A stretch of 14,301 bases of DNA from Deltaproteobacteria bacterium (GCA_016207765.1 JACQOY010000132.1:1-14301); one strand, 5' to 3'. Counted from the stretch's first letter, positions 1-7,722 are shown. A program made the numbers and translations. Notes: generated from the sequence alone by a model not told the origin.

Positions 1-1
1 A

Positions 2-199
2 TTCAGTTCCGGAGATGAAACCAGATTCAGTGCCTGTGACTCATGGGCTATTCCCGTGGCAATTATCGGAAGCGGGGCCATCGGATTCGGTCTGGGCGCC
101 GCCATTGGCAGTGCCTTCAAGAAAAAACAGCCCGCCGTGACGACCATCATCGACCCGGCCACAGGCACCTACGGCGCCGCTGTCGGGATGGAGTTTTAA
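2..199 (+). CDS. C-terminal end of a small membrane-anchored, glycine-rich protein (5' end outside window)
   Basis: The frame is open from base 2 to the TAA at 197-199, giving 65 residues with no start codon that must be used, so the gene begins before the window. A hydrophobic stretch rich in Gly, Ala and Ile (about residues 16-38 of the visible part) has small residues spaced like GxxxG or glycine-zipper helices. It is followed by a short lysine cluster (KKK) and then a polar tail ending in GMEF. This looks like a single membrane helix with a positively charged flank. The family is not recognised. The gene ends only four bases before the stop codon of the convergent protease gene, so there is no room for a separate terminator. 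An overlapping ORF in another frame (43-312) is very arginine-rich and looks like a shadow. Confidence 0.6.
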   Translation, partial: FSSGDETRFSACDSWAIPVAIIGSGAIGFGLGAAIGSAFKKKQPAVTTIIDPATGTYGAAVGMEF

Positions 200-203
200 G
201 CCG

Positions 204-590
204 CTATCTGATTTCCAAGAAATGGTCTTTAAAGAATAACGACAGGTTGAATTTGTTCAAAAAGTTTAGACCGAGCAAACCCTCGACGGTGGCTTTTTTG
301 GGGAGTGTGTGACAGATAACATCGACATTCCTCAGTTGTCTTCCCATGCATTGAATGGCTCGAACTCTTACTAAAGGAACTGTCTCCGTCCGGGAAGGCG
401 TTGTAATGGGAACGGTCTTCGATCTTCGGTTAAGGGCATAACCTAGAGATCTGGCCGCCTCGGGAGATATGAGTGTATAGGTGGCCCCGGTATCCAGCGC
501 CATCTTAATCAGGCATTTTCCTGTTGGTCCAAAGAGGATTGCGCTGACGGGAACTATGCTCTTATGAGGATCAAGATATCGGCGCGACAT
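204..590 (-). CDS. Retropepsin-like aspartic protease, single domain
   Basis: This 128-residue protein has the aspartic-protease signature Asp33-Thr34-Gly35-Ala36, preceded by a hydrophobic beta-strand (IKMALDTGA). Near the C-terminus is a second hydrophobic-Gly element (GLLGLNFL, about residues 104-111). Both are typical of the retroviral-type clan AA proteases found as single-domain bacterial proteins (gag-polyprotein putative aspartyl protease families). Such proteins act as dimers, each subunit giving one Asp. No signal peptide or membrane helix is seen, so it is probably cytoplasmic; the substrate is unknown. The ATG at 590 lies inside the 3' end of the upstream gene (20-base overlap), which implies translational coupling. 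The family assignment is fairly secure, the cellular role is not. Confidence 0.8.
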   Translation of the reverse strand: MSRRYLDPHKSIVPVSAILFGPTGKCLIKMALDTGATYTLISPEAARSLGYALNRRSKTVPITTPSRTETVPLVRVRAIQCMGRQLRNVDVICHTLPKKATVEGLLGLNFLNKFNLSLFFKDHFLEIR

Positions 591-813
591 AGAAACACGC
601 GGCAGTTGGGAGATCTTCTTTTGCGTGCGTGATCATTTTCAGCTTTCCTTCAAATCGTTTTGACTTTTTCCAAATTTCTTTCCGGTTACGACTATGTGCA
701 ATCAGCCGGCCTGTAAGGGGAGTGGTGGTTCCCTTATCAAGTCTGTCCACATCGATCAAAAGCCATTCTTGAGGGTGTTTCCTTCTGATATTTTCAATAG
801 ACGACGATCTCAT
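571..813 (-). CDS. Small basic protein of unknown function, partner of the retropepsin-like protease
   Basis: This 80-residue lysine/arginine-rich protein contains a core of the form HPQEWLLIDVD, then PLTGRLIAHS, then a KEIWKK helix. Small proteins with this EWLL / G-L-I-x-H-S / K-E-I layout are, from memory, often encoded just before single-domain retropepsin-like proteases. That is recall and not a search result. The gene overlaps the protease gene by 20 bases and is transcribed first. The ATG at 813 has a modest AGGCAGG ribosome site. A much stronger site (GGGAGGAG) further upstream serves a four-codon mini-ORF instead (see separate entry). No membrane segment is seen. It could be a protease substrate, a regulator, or the antitoxin-like half of a module; the sequence does not decide. 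Confidence 0.6.
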   Translation of the reverse strand: MRSSSIENIRRKHPQEWLLIDVDRLDKGTTTPLTGRLIAHSRNRKEIWKKSKRFEGKLKMITHAKEDLPTAACFYVAPIS

Positions 814-817
814 GGCA

Positions 818-832
818 TTACCTGCCTCTCAT
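818..832 (-). other. Four-codon mini-ORF (Met-Arg-Gly-Arg-stop) with a strong ribosome-binding site
   Basis: On the minus strand, GGGAGGAG (844-837) stands four bases before an ATG at 832 that opens a four-codon reading frame ending in TAA at 820-818. That stop is four bases before the ATG (813) of the small basic protein. The best Shine-Dalgarno in the region therefore belongs to this mini-ORF and not to the gene. Reinitiation after the mini-ORF could couple or limit translation of the protease module. A one-base sequencing error or chance is the alternative, since the mini-ORF is in a different frame from the gene. Confidence 0.3.
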
Positions 833-901
833 TTAGCTCCTCCCTCCCCATTTAATCAAGGGCAAAATAAGCAAAAAATTGCGCCATGTGTTGTCGATTC
901 A

Positions 902-1867
902 TTAAATTTTCAATACTTTAACCAACGGTGGTATTTCCGCAAACCGCCTCAAATACTCCCGGTAATCCTTGAACGGCTTGGCCTTGACGGGGCCGGGTTT
1001 GAGCTCGAAATCTCGAAGGCGAGTCAGCAGAAACCGGATGGCCGACTGGTAGAGATAATATTCAAAACTTTTGATTTCTTTTGCGGTCAGTTTCCTGACC
1101 GATTGGTATCCCCTCAAAAATCTCAGGCACTTCTCGATCGAGAAATTTTTTCCGTCGTGGCAACAAGCGTGAAGCGTCACGGCGATGTCGAAAAGACAGG
1201 AGCCGAACCCCGCCGCCTCGTAGTCCAAAATCCCTTCCAAACGATCGCGGACAAAGAGGAGATTTTCGGGAAAGAGATCGGCGTGGATTAAGCCGCTTGG
1301 GACCCCTTTCGGTTCGTTCTTTTTAAGCCAGCTCATCCATTGGCCGATGTCCAAGGCCACCGTCGGATGCCTTTTTTTGAGACGAAGGAGGATTTCCCGG
1401 TAAACCGATTCCAGACCGGGAAAGTTGAAACGATGAGGGGGGAGACGACAATTTTTTGTTGATTGATGGAGTTCCGCCAAGGCCCGGCCGATCCGGTATA
1501 AATGTGCCCCCATAAGACGATGGTGGAAGTACGAGGCGCCGTGGATTTTTTCGAACAAGAGAACATACTTCTTTCCAAGGGGGACATAATATTTCCCCTT
1601 TTTTGTCTGGAGGGGGAGCGTTGTCTTGAAGGAGAGCCTTTTTTGAACCCGCTCCAGCAGATCAAAAACGCGGAGTTCATTTTTAAGCCGTTTTAAGTCC
1701 GCCACTTCATCCACGCGGAGAAAATACGATTTTTTCGGGTAGGTCAGCTCGTAGAAAGTATTGACTGTTCCTTCCAAAACGCCGCGGATTTTTTGGGGGG
1801 CATCAAAGCCGAAGGGTTTCAGCAGGTTGAGGATCTGCTGTCTGGTCAAACGGGTATAGAGGGCCAT
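902..1867 (-). CDS. thrB: Probable homoserine kinase, APH-like type (ThrB)
   Basis: This 321-residue cytoplasmic kinase has the aminoglycoside-phosphotransferase/choline-kinase fold. Visible motifs are the N-lobe strand VNTFYEL (35-41) with FLRVDE (49-54), the ALAELH helix (129-134), the catalytic loop H195-A-D197-L-F-P-E-N202 and the metal-binding Asp215 in GILDYEAAG, followed by CLFDIAVTLHACC. This layout fits the APH-like homoserine kinases, which make O-phospho-L-homoserine from homoserine and ATP in threonine synthesis. A related methylthioribose or sugar kinase is less likely. An open frame continues upstream to 1978, but that part is glycine/arginine-rich, lies within mutS and is not kinase-like. 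The ATG at 1867 is chosen instead and has no Shine-Dalgarno; a promoter-like pair predicts a leader of about four bases. The gene is divergent from mutS and 88 bases from the protease module downstream. Confidence 0.75.
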   Translation of the reverse strand: MALYTRLTRQQILNLLKPFGFDAPQKIRGVLEGTVNTFYELTYPKKSYFLRVDEVADLKRLKNELRVFDLLERVQKRLSFKTTLPLQTKKGKYYVPLGKKYVLLFEKIHGASYFHHRLMGAHLYRIGRALAELHQSTKNCRLPPHRFNFPGLESVYREILLRLKKRHPTVALDIGQWMSWLKKNEPKGVPSGLIHADLFPENLLFVRDRLEGILDYEAAGFGSCLFDIAVTLHACCHDGKNFSIEKCLRFLRGYQSVRKLTAKEIKSFEYYLYQSAIRFLLTRLRDFELKPGPVKAKPFKDYREYLRRFAEIPPLVKVLKI

Positions 1868-1877
1868 GGAAGAGACA

Positions 1878-1906
1878 AGAATAGGGGGGCCGTTATCATT
1901 TGTAAA
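1878..1906 (-). promoter_or_regulatory. Sigma-70-like promoter for the kinase gene, nearly leaderless
   Basis: Reading the minus strand, TTTACA (1906-1901) and TATTCT (1883-1878) are separated by exactly 17 bases, matching five and four of six consensus positions. Initiation about seven bases after the -10 would fall near 1871, only about four bases before the ATG at 1867. This agrees with the lack of a Shine-Dalgarno in front of the kinase. Confidence 0.5.
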
Positions 1907-1913
1907 TAAATTC

Positions 1914-1942
1914 TTGACCCCGCCACGTCCTCCTCCTAGGTC
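1914..1942 (+). promoter_or_regulatory. Possible promoter for mutS-glnD, predicted leaderless
   Basis: TTGACC (1914-1919) is a five-of-six -35 match. After 17 bases comes TAGGTC (1937-1942), a weak -10, with the mutS ATG seven bases beyond its end. The -35 is good but the -10 is poor, so the site is tentative. The region 1868-1948 must hold the promoters for both divergent genes. Confidence 0.35.
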
Positions 1943-1948
1943 TTGTTC

Positions 1949-4543
1949 ATGTCTTCTACCACCCCCATGATCCGGCAATATCTGGAAACCAAGGAAAAAT
2001 ACAAGGATGCCATTCTCTTTTTCCGGCTGGGGGATTTCTACGAAATGTTTTTCGATGACGCCGAGAAAGTTTCAAAAATCCTGAATCTGACCCTTACCAG
2101 CAGAAACAAAAATACGGAGGATGCCGTCCCGTTTTGCGGCGTTCCGCATCACTCCGCCCAGAATTACATCAACCGGCTGATCTCGATGGGGCATAAGGTG
2201 GCTCTGTGCGAACAGATGGAGGATCCCAAAAAGGCCAAGGGGATTGTGAAACGGGAGGTGGTGGCTGTGATCACCCCCGGATTGACGCTTGACCCAGAGG
2301 CCCTCGACGGAAAAAGCGCCAATTATCTGGCCTCGGTCTGTTTTTTAAAAGACCGATGGGGGGTGGCCCTGGCCGATATTTCCACCGGCCGTTTTCAACT
2401 GACTGAATTCCCGGAGGAATCCGGGTTGTCCGACGAGATCGCCCGTCTCGAGCCGAAGGAAATTCTTCTTCCGGAAGGGGCCCTGACCCAAGGACAAAAA
2501 AACGGGTTGTGGGCCCTTAATCTCAGGAAAAATTTCCCGGCTGTCTGCTTCAACGTCATGCCCGGCTGGCATTTCGATCCTGATTTTGGCCGTGATTTGT
2601 TCACCTCTTATTACAAGGCCGACCTGTCGGGATTGGGGATTGACGGCCTGATAGCGGCAATGCCCGCCGGGGGGGCGCTTCTTTCCTATCTTTCGGAAAT
2701 GAAGCTTTTCAAGGAGTCCCTGCTTGGCCGTCCGCAGATCTATTCCCACACGGAATCGATGGTTCTGGACGACAATGCCAAAAAGAATCTTGAACTGACA
2801 AAAACGCTTGAGGAAGGAAAAAGCCATGGATCGCTATTCCGGCACCTGGACCGCGCCAATACGGTAATGGGGAGTCGGCTATTGAAGTTGTGGCTTCTTT
2901 ATCCATTGATCGATTGTCATCAGATAGACAAAAGGCTGGATGCCGTATCCAAACTGAAGGAGGACTCAAGCTTGCTCAAGGACCTGGAAAATGAACTCGT
3001 CCGGATTTCGGATCTGGAGCGATTGGAAAACCGGGTTGTGGCGGGGCAGGCAAACGCCCGTGACCTGATCGCCTTGTCTGAGTCGTTGAAACCGGTATCC
3101 GCGATTCGGGGCGCGTTTTCCGTTTCCCCCAATGGGGCCCCCCTTTTGAGCGAGGCACTGGAGGGGCTTGATTGCCTCGGAGAATTGACGGATGAAATCG
3201 ACAAAACCCTTTGCGATGAGCCTCCTTTGGCGCTCAAGGATGGGGGATTGATCCGCGAGGGGGTGGATGTCCAACTGGATGAACTGCGCTCAATCGAAAA
3301 AAACGGAAAATATTTCATCAGCACGCTGGAGGCCAGGGAACGTGAGGCCACCGGCATCTCATCCCTCAAAATCCGATACAATCAGGTTTTCGGCTATGCC
3401 ATTGAGGTGACTCATACCCACAAAAACAAGGTTCCCTCCCATTACATCCGCAAACAGACATTAAGCACCGCCGAGCGTTATATCACCCCGGAACTCAAAG
3501 GATACGAGGAAAAGGTATTGAAGGCCGCCGAGCGGATCTGCGGGTTGGAATACGAGATTTTTCAACGTCTGCGCGAGAGAGCCGCGTCATTTTCCGGGCG
3601 GATCAGGAAGACCGCCTGTTCCATCGCCGTTCTTGATGCCTTGGCGGCGCTGGCCCGTCTGGCCATCGAATGCCGCTATGTTCGGCCTGAAATAACCGAT
3701 GAACCGGTGCTCGAGATCAGAAAAGGACGGCATCCGCTGGTCGAGGCCCTCTACCGTGAGGAGCCGTTTGTTCCGAACGATGTTTTTCTGAACACGAATG
3801 ACTGCCAGCTGATGGTGATCACCGGCCCGAATATGGCCGGCAAATCGACGGTCATGCGCCAGACGGCGCTGATTGTCATCATGGCCCAGATGGGGGGCTT
3901 TGTCCCGGCCGAGGCCGCCCGGATCGGGGTTGTCGACAGGATTTTTACGCGGGTGGGGGCATCCGATCATCTCAAGAAGGGGCATTCGACCTTCATGGTG
4001 GAGATGCTTGAAACGGCCAATATTCTGGCCCACGCTACTTCGAAAAGTCTGGTGATCCTCGATGAAATCGGCCGGGGAACTTCCACCTTCGACGGACTCA
4101 GCATTGCCTGGGCTGTTGCCGAAACGCTCCACGACAAGATCCGGTGCCGGACCCTTTTCGCCACTCACTATCATGAGCTTACCGATCTGGCGGAGGAGAA
4201 GGGGGGAATTCAGAACTATCAGATGGCCGTGAAGGAATGGAATAACGAGATTGTTTTTTTAAGAGAGCTGAAAAAAGGGGGGACCAACCGGAGCTACGGG
4301 GTCCATGTAGCCGCGATGGCGGGGCTTCCCCCGGAGACAATCTCGCGGGCGCGCGAGATTCTCAAACTGCTGGAAGAAAAAGATCTCCAGTTCAAATCGG
4401 CGGCGCAAAAGGAAACACCCCAGATGACGCTGTTCGAGCAAAAACCCTCTCCCGTTGTCGAGGAACTCCAAAAAATCAACCCCGATCAAATGACGCCCCT
4501 TGAGGCCCTGAATTTCCTTTCCCGCATTCGTGGAACGGTTTAG
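1949..4543 (+). CDS. mutS: DNA mismatch repair protein MutS
   Basis: This 864-residue protein is full length for MutS (E. coli 853). It binds mismatches and small loops as a dimer and, with ATP, recruits the downstream repair proteins. The mismatch-reading Phe-x-Glu is present as F30-Y31-E32 in GDFYEMF. The connector, lever and clamp regions follow, then the ABC ATPase with Walker A TGPNMAGKST (625-634), Walker B LVILDE (701-706), the signature-side RGTSTFDG and the FATHYHEL switch. The C-terminus (QMTPLEALNFL) is the usual dimer/tetramer helix-turn-helix element. The ATG at 1949 is preferred because MSSTTPMIRQYL aligns with normal MutS starts; a TTG at 1943 and an internal ATG at 1967 are alternatives. 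Ribosome-site support is weak (AGG at 1938-1940). Its stop lies nine bases before glnD, so the two are probably cotranscribed. Confidence 0.98.
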   Translation: MSSTTPMIRQYLETKEKYKDAILFFRLGDFYEMFFDDAEKVSKILNLTLTSRNKNTEDAVPFCGVPHHSAQNYINRLISMGHKVALCEQMEDPKKAKGIVKREVVAVITPGLTLDPEALDGKSANYLASVCFLKDRWGVALADISTGRFQLTEFPEESGLSDEIARLEPKEILLPEGALTQGQKNGLWALNLRKNFPAVCFNVMPGWHFDPDFGRDLFTSYYKADLSGLGIDGLIAAMPAGGALLSYLSEMKLFKESLLGRPQIYSHTESMVLDDNAKKNLELTKTLEEGKSHGSLFRHLDRANTVMGSRLLKLWLLYPLIDCHQIDKRLDAVSKLKEDSSLLKDLENELVRISDLERLENRVVAGQANARDLIALSESLKPVSAIRGAFSVSPNGAPLLSEALEGLDCLGELTDEIDKTLCDEPPLALKDGGLIREGVDVQLDELRSIEKNGKYFISTLEAREREATGISSLKIRYNQVFGYAIEVTHTHKNKVPSHYIRKQTLSTAERYITPELKGYEEKVLKAAERICGLEYEIFQRLRERAASFSGRIRKTACSIAVLDALAALARLAIECRYVRPEITDEPVLEIRKGRHPLVEALYREEPFVPNDVFLNTNDCQLMVITGPNMAGKSTVMRQTALIVIMAQMGGFVPAEAARIGVVDRIFTRVGASDHLKKGHSTFMVEMLETANILAHATSKSLVILDEIGRGTSTFDGLSIAWAVAETLHDKIRCRTLFATHYHELTDLAEEKGGIQNYQMAVKEWNNEIVFLRELKKGGTNRSYGVHVAAMAGLPPETISRAREILKLLEEKDLQFKSAAQKETPQMTLFEQKPSPVVEELQKINPDQMTPLEALNFLSRIRGTV

Positions 4544-4552
4544 AATTACCCC

Positions 4553-7273
4553 ATGCTTATTCAGGCTGTCGAAGACATCAAGTGCATCCACCTCGTTTTG
4601 GAAGATTACGACCGGTTTATTCCTTCCTTCATGATTGAAAACGGCAATACGGCAGAGGCGGCCAAAGGATACCTCGAAGCATGCAAGGCCGTTGTTAAAA
4701 AACTCCATACCGAAAATTATCATGCCGAGAATGTCATCGAAATCCGCAGTCGGATGATCGATCGTCTGTTGACCGTTCTTTTCTCCCATTTTGAAAAAGA
4801 GGTGGTTTCCCAGCTCAGGCACAGCGGCCCCCGCGCCGCTGTTATCGCCCAGGGGGGGTATGGCCGGCAGGAAATGAACGTCTATTCGGACATTGATCTG
4901 TTGTTTCTTTATCCCTCAAAAAAAGGGGCTTACATCGAAAACTTGACCGAAAAAATTCTCTATCTTCTGTGGGATCTCGGTCTTGAGGTGGGGTATGCGA
5001 CCCGTACCGTTTCCGAGTGCAAAAAGCTGATGCTCCAGGATACCACCATCATGACGGCCATTCTGGATGCCCGTTATCTTTGCGGCGATGCGGGTTTGTG
5101 GGAGCAATTTCAAAAAGAGGTTCATTCGGTTCTGAAGTCGTCTTCCGTACAGGCAAAGTTGATTCGGGTCAAAATGGAAGAGCAGTCGGCGCGCATCGAA
5201 AAACACGGGGGATCGGTTTTTGTTCTGGAGCCCAATGTGCGGGATGGGGCGGGAACCTTAAGGGATCTTCATTTGCCCCGGTGGATCGCCAAAATCCAGG
5301 GAAAAGAAGGGAGCTATGAAAGTTTGCTGGCCGAGGGATTGATCCATGAAGACGAATTCAAGAGCCTCATGACGGCGCGCAATTTCCTTCTTCGTCTGCG
5401 GAACGAACTTCATTTTCTGGTGGAAAAAAAGGTCGATCTTCTGACGTTTCACCGCCAGGAAATCATTGCGGGAAACATGGGTTACAAAGATTCGGAAGGC
5501 ATCCTTGGGGTTGAAAAGTTCATGCAGGTCTATTACCGCCTTGCCTATCAAGTCCACCTTATCTCAAACACGATCATCCGACGCTTGACGCACAAGGAAA
5601 AGGGCTTAAGCGAGATTTTCCGGAAGATAAAGGTGAAATCAGTCGATGACCATTTCAGAATTGTCGACGACCAGATTGCAGCGGTCTCGAATGATCTGTT
5701 TGAGAATCATCCCTCTGCCCTGATGAGGATTTTTCATCATGTCCAGAGTAAAGGCCTTCCGATTCATTCGGAGACAAAAGATATTATCCGGGGTTCGCTA
5801 TATCTGGTGGACGACCGGTTTCGGCAAGACCCCGAAAATTGCCGGCTTTTTCGCGAGATGATGAGCGACTACCGCAATCTGGGACAGATGCTTTTTGCCA
5901 TGCACGAGGTTCATTTTCTGGATGAATGGCTCCCCGAATTCAAAAAGCTTCGTTGCAGAGTCCAGCACGACATCTACCACATTTATACGATCGATACCCA
6001 TTCGATCTTTGCAGTGAATGAATTGTCGAAACTTTTTCAGGGGGCCTATGCCGGGAGTTTCGGGTTGTTTGCCGAAGCCTTAAGGGAGGTGTCTCGTCCC
6101 TTTCTTTTGACCATGGGGCTTTTTTATCATGACATTGGAAAAGGAGAGGGGGGAAATCACTCCGTCAAAGGGGCCGAGATTGCCGATCGGGCGACCAAAC
6201 GCCTGGGCTACACGCCGGAGGAGCAAAAAATCGTGGAGTTCCTGGTCATATCCCACCTGATGATGCCGCATTTGTCCCAACGCCGTGATTTGGAAGACCA
6301 AAGCATGATTATCGAATTTGCGCGGTCGATGGGGAGCGTTGAGAATTTGAATATGCTTTTTTTGCTGACTTGGGCGGATATTCGCGCTGTGGGGCCGGAG
6401 GCCTGGACCGACTGGAAAGGATCTCTCCTCGAAAGACTGTATCAAAAAACGCGCGAAGTCATCGAAAAGGGCGAGTTTTCAAAGGAAAAGACCTACGAGA
6501 GGATAGAACGGGTGAAAGAAGCGCTTCTCTTGAAGATGGGGGAGAAGTATCCCAAGGAGGATCTCCAACGGTATCTTTCGTCGATGCCGCCGCGGTATTT
6601 TTTTGCGGTAAGCGAATCGGAGGCCGAGCGGCATTTTCAGCTGGTTGAGCAGGTTTCCGACGTCAATCTCTCCTCTTCCTTCCGGTACTTGGAAGGCGAA
6701 AAAATGCACGAAATGATCCTTCACACGTTGAATGCACCGCGGGTTTTTTCGGCTGTTACCGGGGTGATGGCGGCCAATGCCGTGAATATTTTCGGCGCTG
6801 AGGTTTTTCAGCGAAACAACGGATGGATCCTCCTCATTCTCAAGATAACCGACGCGCAGGGAAAGCCGATCGAACGGCCGGAACAGTTCGATGCCATTCA
6901 AAAAAGTCTTTTCGATGTCCTGTCGGGGCGCGTACGGGTGGATGAGCTGATTGCTCGCCGTCAACTTCCGGAATATCTGTTAAAAAAGCCGGTGCAAAAG
7001 GCGGAGGGCAAAGTGGTGATCGACAATGATGTGTCGGCCTATTACACCGTTATTGATGTTTATGCCCATGACCGGCTTGGGCTCCTCTACGATATCACAC
7101 GAACGCTGAATCGCCTGGGGTGTTACGTGGAGGTTTCCAAAATATCCACCAAAGTGGAGCAGGTGACCGATTCGTTTTACGTAAAGGACATTTTTGGCAA
7201 GAAGATTATTTTGAAGGATAAGCTGACGGAGATTAAAAAGGCGTTGACCGACGTTTTGGAAGTGAAGGCTTGA
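4553..7273 (+). CDS. glnD: Bifunctional [protein-PII] uridylyltransferase / uridylyl-removing enzyme GlnD
   Basis: This 906-residue protein is close to E. coli GlnD (890) in length and layout. The nucleotidyltransferase domain has G102-Y-G104-R105 and S112-D113-I-D115, the metal-binding aspartates for uridylylation of PII. The central HD domain shows FYHDIGKG with H526-D527, responsible for removing UMP. Two ACT domains follow at about 720-800 and 830-906 (the second starts at YYTVIDVYAHDRLGLL) and sense glutamine. GlnD thereby sets the PII state and through it nitrogen assimilation. The gene starts nine bases after mutS with no clear Shine-Dalgarno, so translation may depend on coupling. No PII gene (glnB) lies in the window. 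All key residues are intact. Confidence 0.96.
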   Translation: MLIQAVEDIKCIHLVLEDYDRFIPSFMIENGNTAEAAKGYLEACKAVVKKLHTENYHAENVIEIRSRMIDRLLTVLFSHFEKEVVSQLRHSGPRAAVIAQGGYGRQEMNVYSDIDLLFLYPSKKGAYIENLTEKILYLLWDLGLEVGYATRTVSECKKLMLQDTTIMTAILDARYLCGDAGLWEQFQKEVHSVLKSSSVQAKLIRVKMEEQSARIEKHGGSVFVLEPNVRDGAGTLRDLHLPRWIAKIQGKEGSYESLLAEGLIHEDEFKSLMTARNFLLRLRNELHFLVEKKVDLLTFHRQEIIAGNMGYKDSEGILGVEKFMQVYYRLAYQVHLISNTIIRRLTHKEKGLSEIFRKIKVKSVDDHFRIVDDQIAAVSNDLFENHPSALMRIFHHVQSKGLPIHSETKDIIRGSLYLVDDRFRQDPENCRLFREMMSDYRNLGQMLFAMHEVHFLDEWLPEFKKLRCRVQHDIYHIYTIDTHSIFAVNELSKLFQGAYAGSFGLFAEALREVSRPFLLTMGLFYHDIGKGEGGNHSVKGAEIADRATKRLGYTPEEQKIVEFLVISHLMMPHLSQRRDLEDQSMIIEFARSMGSVENLNMLFLLTWADIRAVGPEAWTDWKGSLLERLYQKTREVIEKGEFSKEKTYERIERVKEALLLKMGEKYPKEDLQRYLSSMPPRYFFAVSESEAERHFQLVEQVSDVNLSSSFRYLEGEKMHEMILHTLNAPRVFSAVTGVMAANAVNIFGAEVFQRNNGWILLILKITDAQGKPIERPEQFDAIQKSLFDVLSGRVRVDELIARRQLPEYLLKKPVQKAEGKVVIDNDVSAYYTVIDVYAHDRLGLLYDITRTLNRLGCYVEVSKISTKVEQVTDSFYVKDIFGKKIILKDKLTEIKKALTDVLEVKA

Positions 7274-7278
7274 AAAAT

Positions 7279-7536
7279 ATGCTTCTTTCCCTGTTTATTT
7301 TCATTTTCCTTCTGGGTTTTCTGTTTCTTGTTTTTTATTTCTTTCGCGACCGGAAATATCTTCGAAAACCGACCCGCGAGGCCTTGGGGACGGACTTAAG
7401 GAAGGAAATCGAGGAGGAACAGGGAGATTTTAAACGCCGCAAGGAGCGGTTTGAAAAAGCACTGTCGAAGGCCCAAATCAAAATCCAAGCCAAACTGACC
7501 AAAAGGCCGGCCGATAAGCCCGGCCCGTTTGCATGA
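7279..7536 (+). CDS. Small single-helix membrane protein with charged tail
   Basis: This 85-residue protein has a very hydrophobic N-terminus rich in Leu, Phe and Ile (about residues 1-22). A basic stretch (FRDRKYLRK) marks the cytoplasmic side, and a charged Lys/Glu helix follows (EIEEEQGDFKRRKERFEKAL) that is likely alpha-helical or coiled. The family is not recognised. The ATG at 7279 is chosen because GAAGG (7264-7268) sits ten bases before it. A TTG at 7270, overlapping the glnD stop, would add three residues but leaves no room for a ribosome site. The gene follows glnD by five bases and is probably the last of the mutS-glnD unit. A GC-rich hairpin (stem 7505-7510 with 7520-7525) lies in its last codons but lacks a good T-run. 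Confidence 0.65.
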   Translation: MLLSLFIFIFLLGFLFLVFYFFRDRKYLRKPTREALGTDLRKEIEEEQGDFKRRKERFEKALSKAQIKIQAKLTKRPADKPGPFA

Positions 7537-7547
7537 CCCCTACAGAA

Positions 7548-7721
7548 GCTCGCCTAATACGGTGAAACAGTACCCGAAGGGTATAGTAATAGTCAGCTTC
7601 AGTACTGTCCCTTTCCTCCATTAGATTTTAATGGTAGGGACTGCACCTCTAATCTGTAGTTCACTACAGTTGGTGCTGACGCCACCCAGAGCCTTGCGGA
7701 GCATTACTGAATTATGCGAGC
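7548..7721. other. Structured non-coding element with outer inverted repeats and nested hairpins
   Basis: The convergent gap between the small membrane gene and the lipoprotein gene holds an ordered set of inverted repeats. The outer arms GCTCGC-C-TAAT (7548-7558) and ATTA-T-GCGAGC (7711-7721) pair at ten of eleven positions. Inside are TACCC-GAA-GGGTA (7571-7583) and a stem GTCAGC (7592-7597) with GCTGAC (7675-7680). That stem encloses two hairpins of the same plan. The first pairs GTCCCT (7607-7612) with AGGGAC (7636-7641) around CCATTA (7618-7623) and TAATGG (7629-7634). The second pairs GCACC (7643-7647) with GGTGC (7672-7676) around CTGTAG (7654-7659) and CTACAG (7664-7669). Each has a five- or six-base bulge on the 5' side only, apart from one or two bases opposite. 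No open frame of note crosses it. It may be a structured RNA on either strand or a small foldback element (MITE-like), but no target duplication is visible. It matches no RNA family I can name. Confidence 0.5.
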
Positions 7722-7722
7722 G

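Noticed and set aside
812..1291. Plus-strand open frame of 159 codons opposite the kinase gene
   Set aside because: It lies antisense to well-conserved kinase motifs and shows no protein-like pattern of its own.
1868..1978. Upstream in-frame extension of the kinase to an ATG at 1978
   Set aside because: The added 37 residues are glycine/arginine-rich and atypical for the family, and they overlap the mutS start and both promoters.
2345..4174. Minus-strand open frames inside mutS (for example 2345-2827 and 3587-4174)
   Set aside because: Antisense shadows of a full-length conserved gene, with no recognisable domains.
7505..7530. GC-rich hairpin followed by CGTTT, considered as a rho-independent terminator
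   Set aside because: Only three T residues follow the stem and it lies within the last codons of the small membrane gene; too weak to call.
7548..7721. Structured element considered as a cobalamin riboswitch, retron RNA or integron attC site
   Set aside because: Fragments such as GGTGAAA and GGGACTGC recall cobalamin riboswitches, but the B12 box is absent and no gene is downstream in cis. No reverse transcriptase is nearby, and the attC core sequences are missing.
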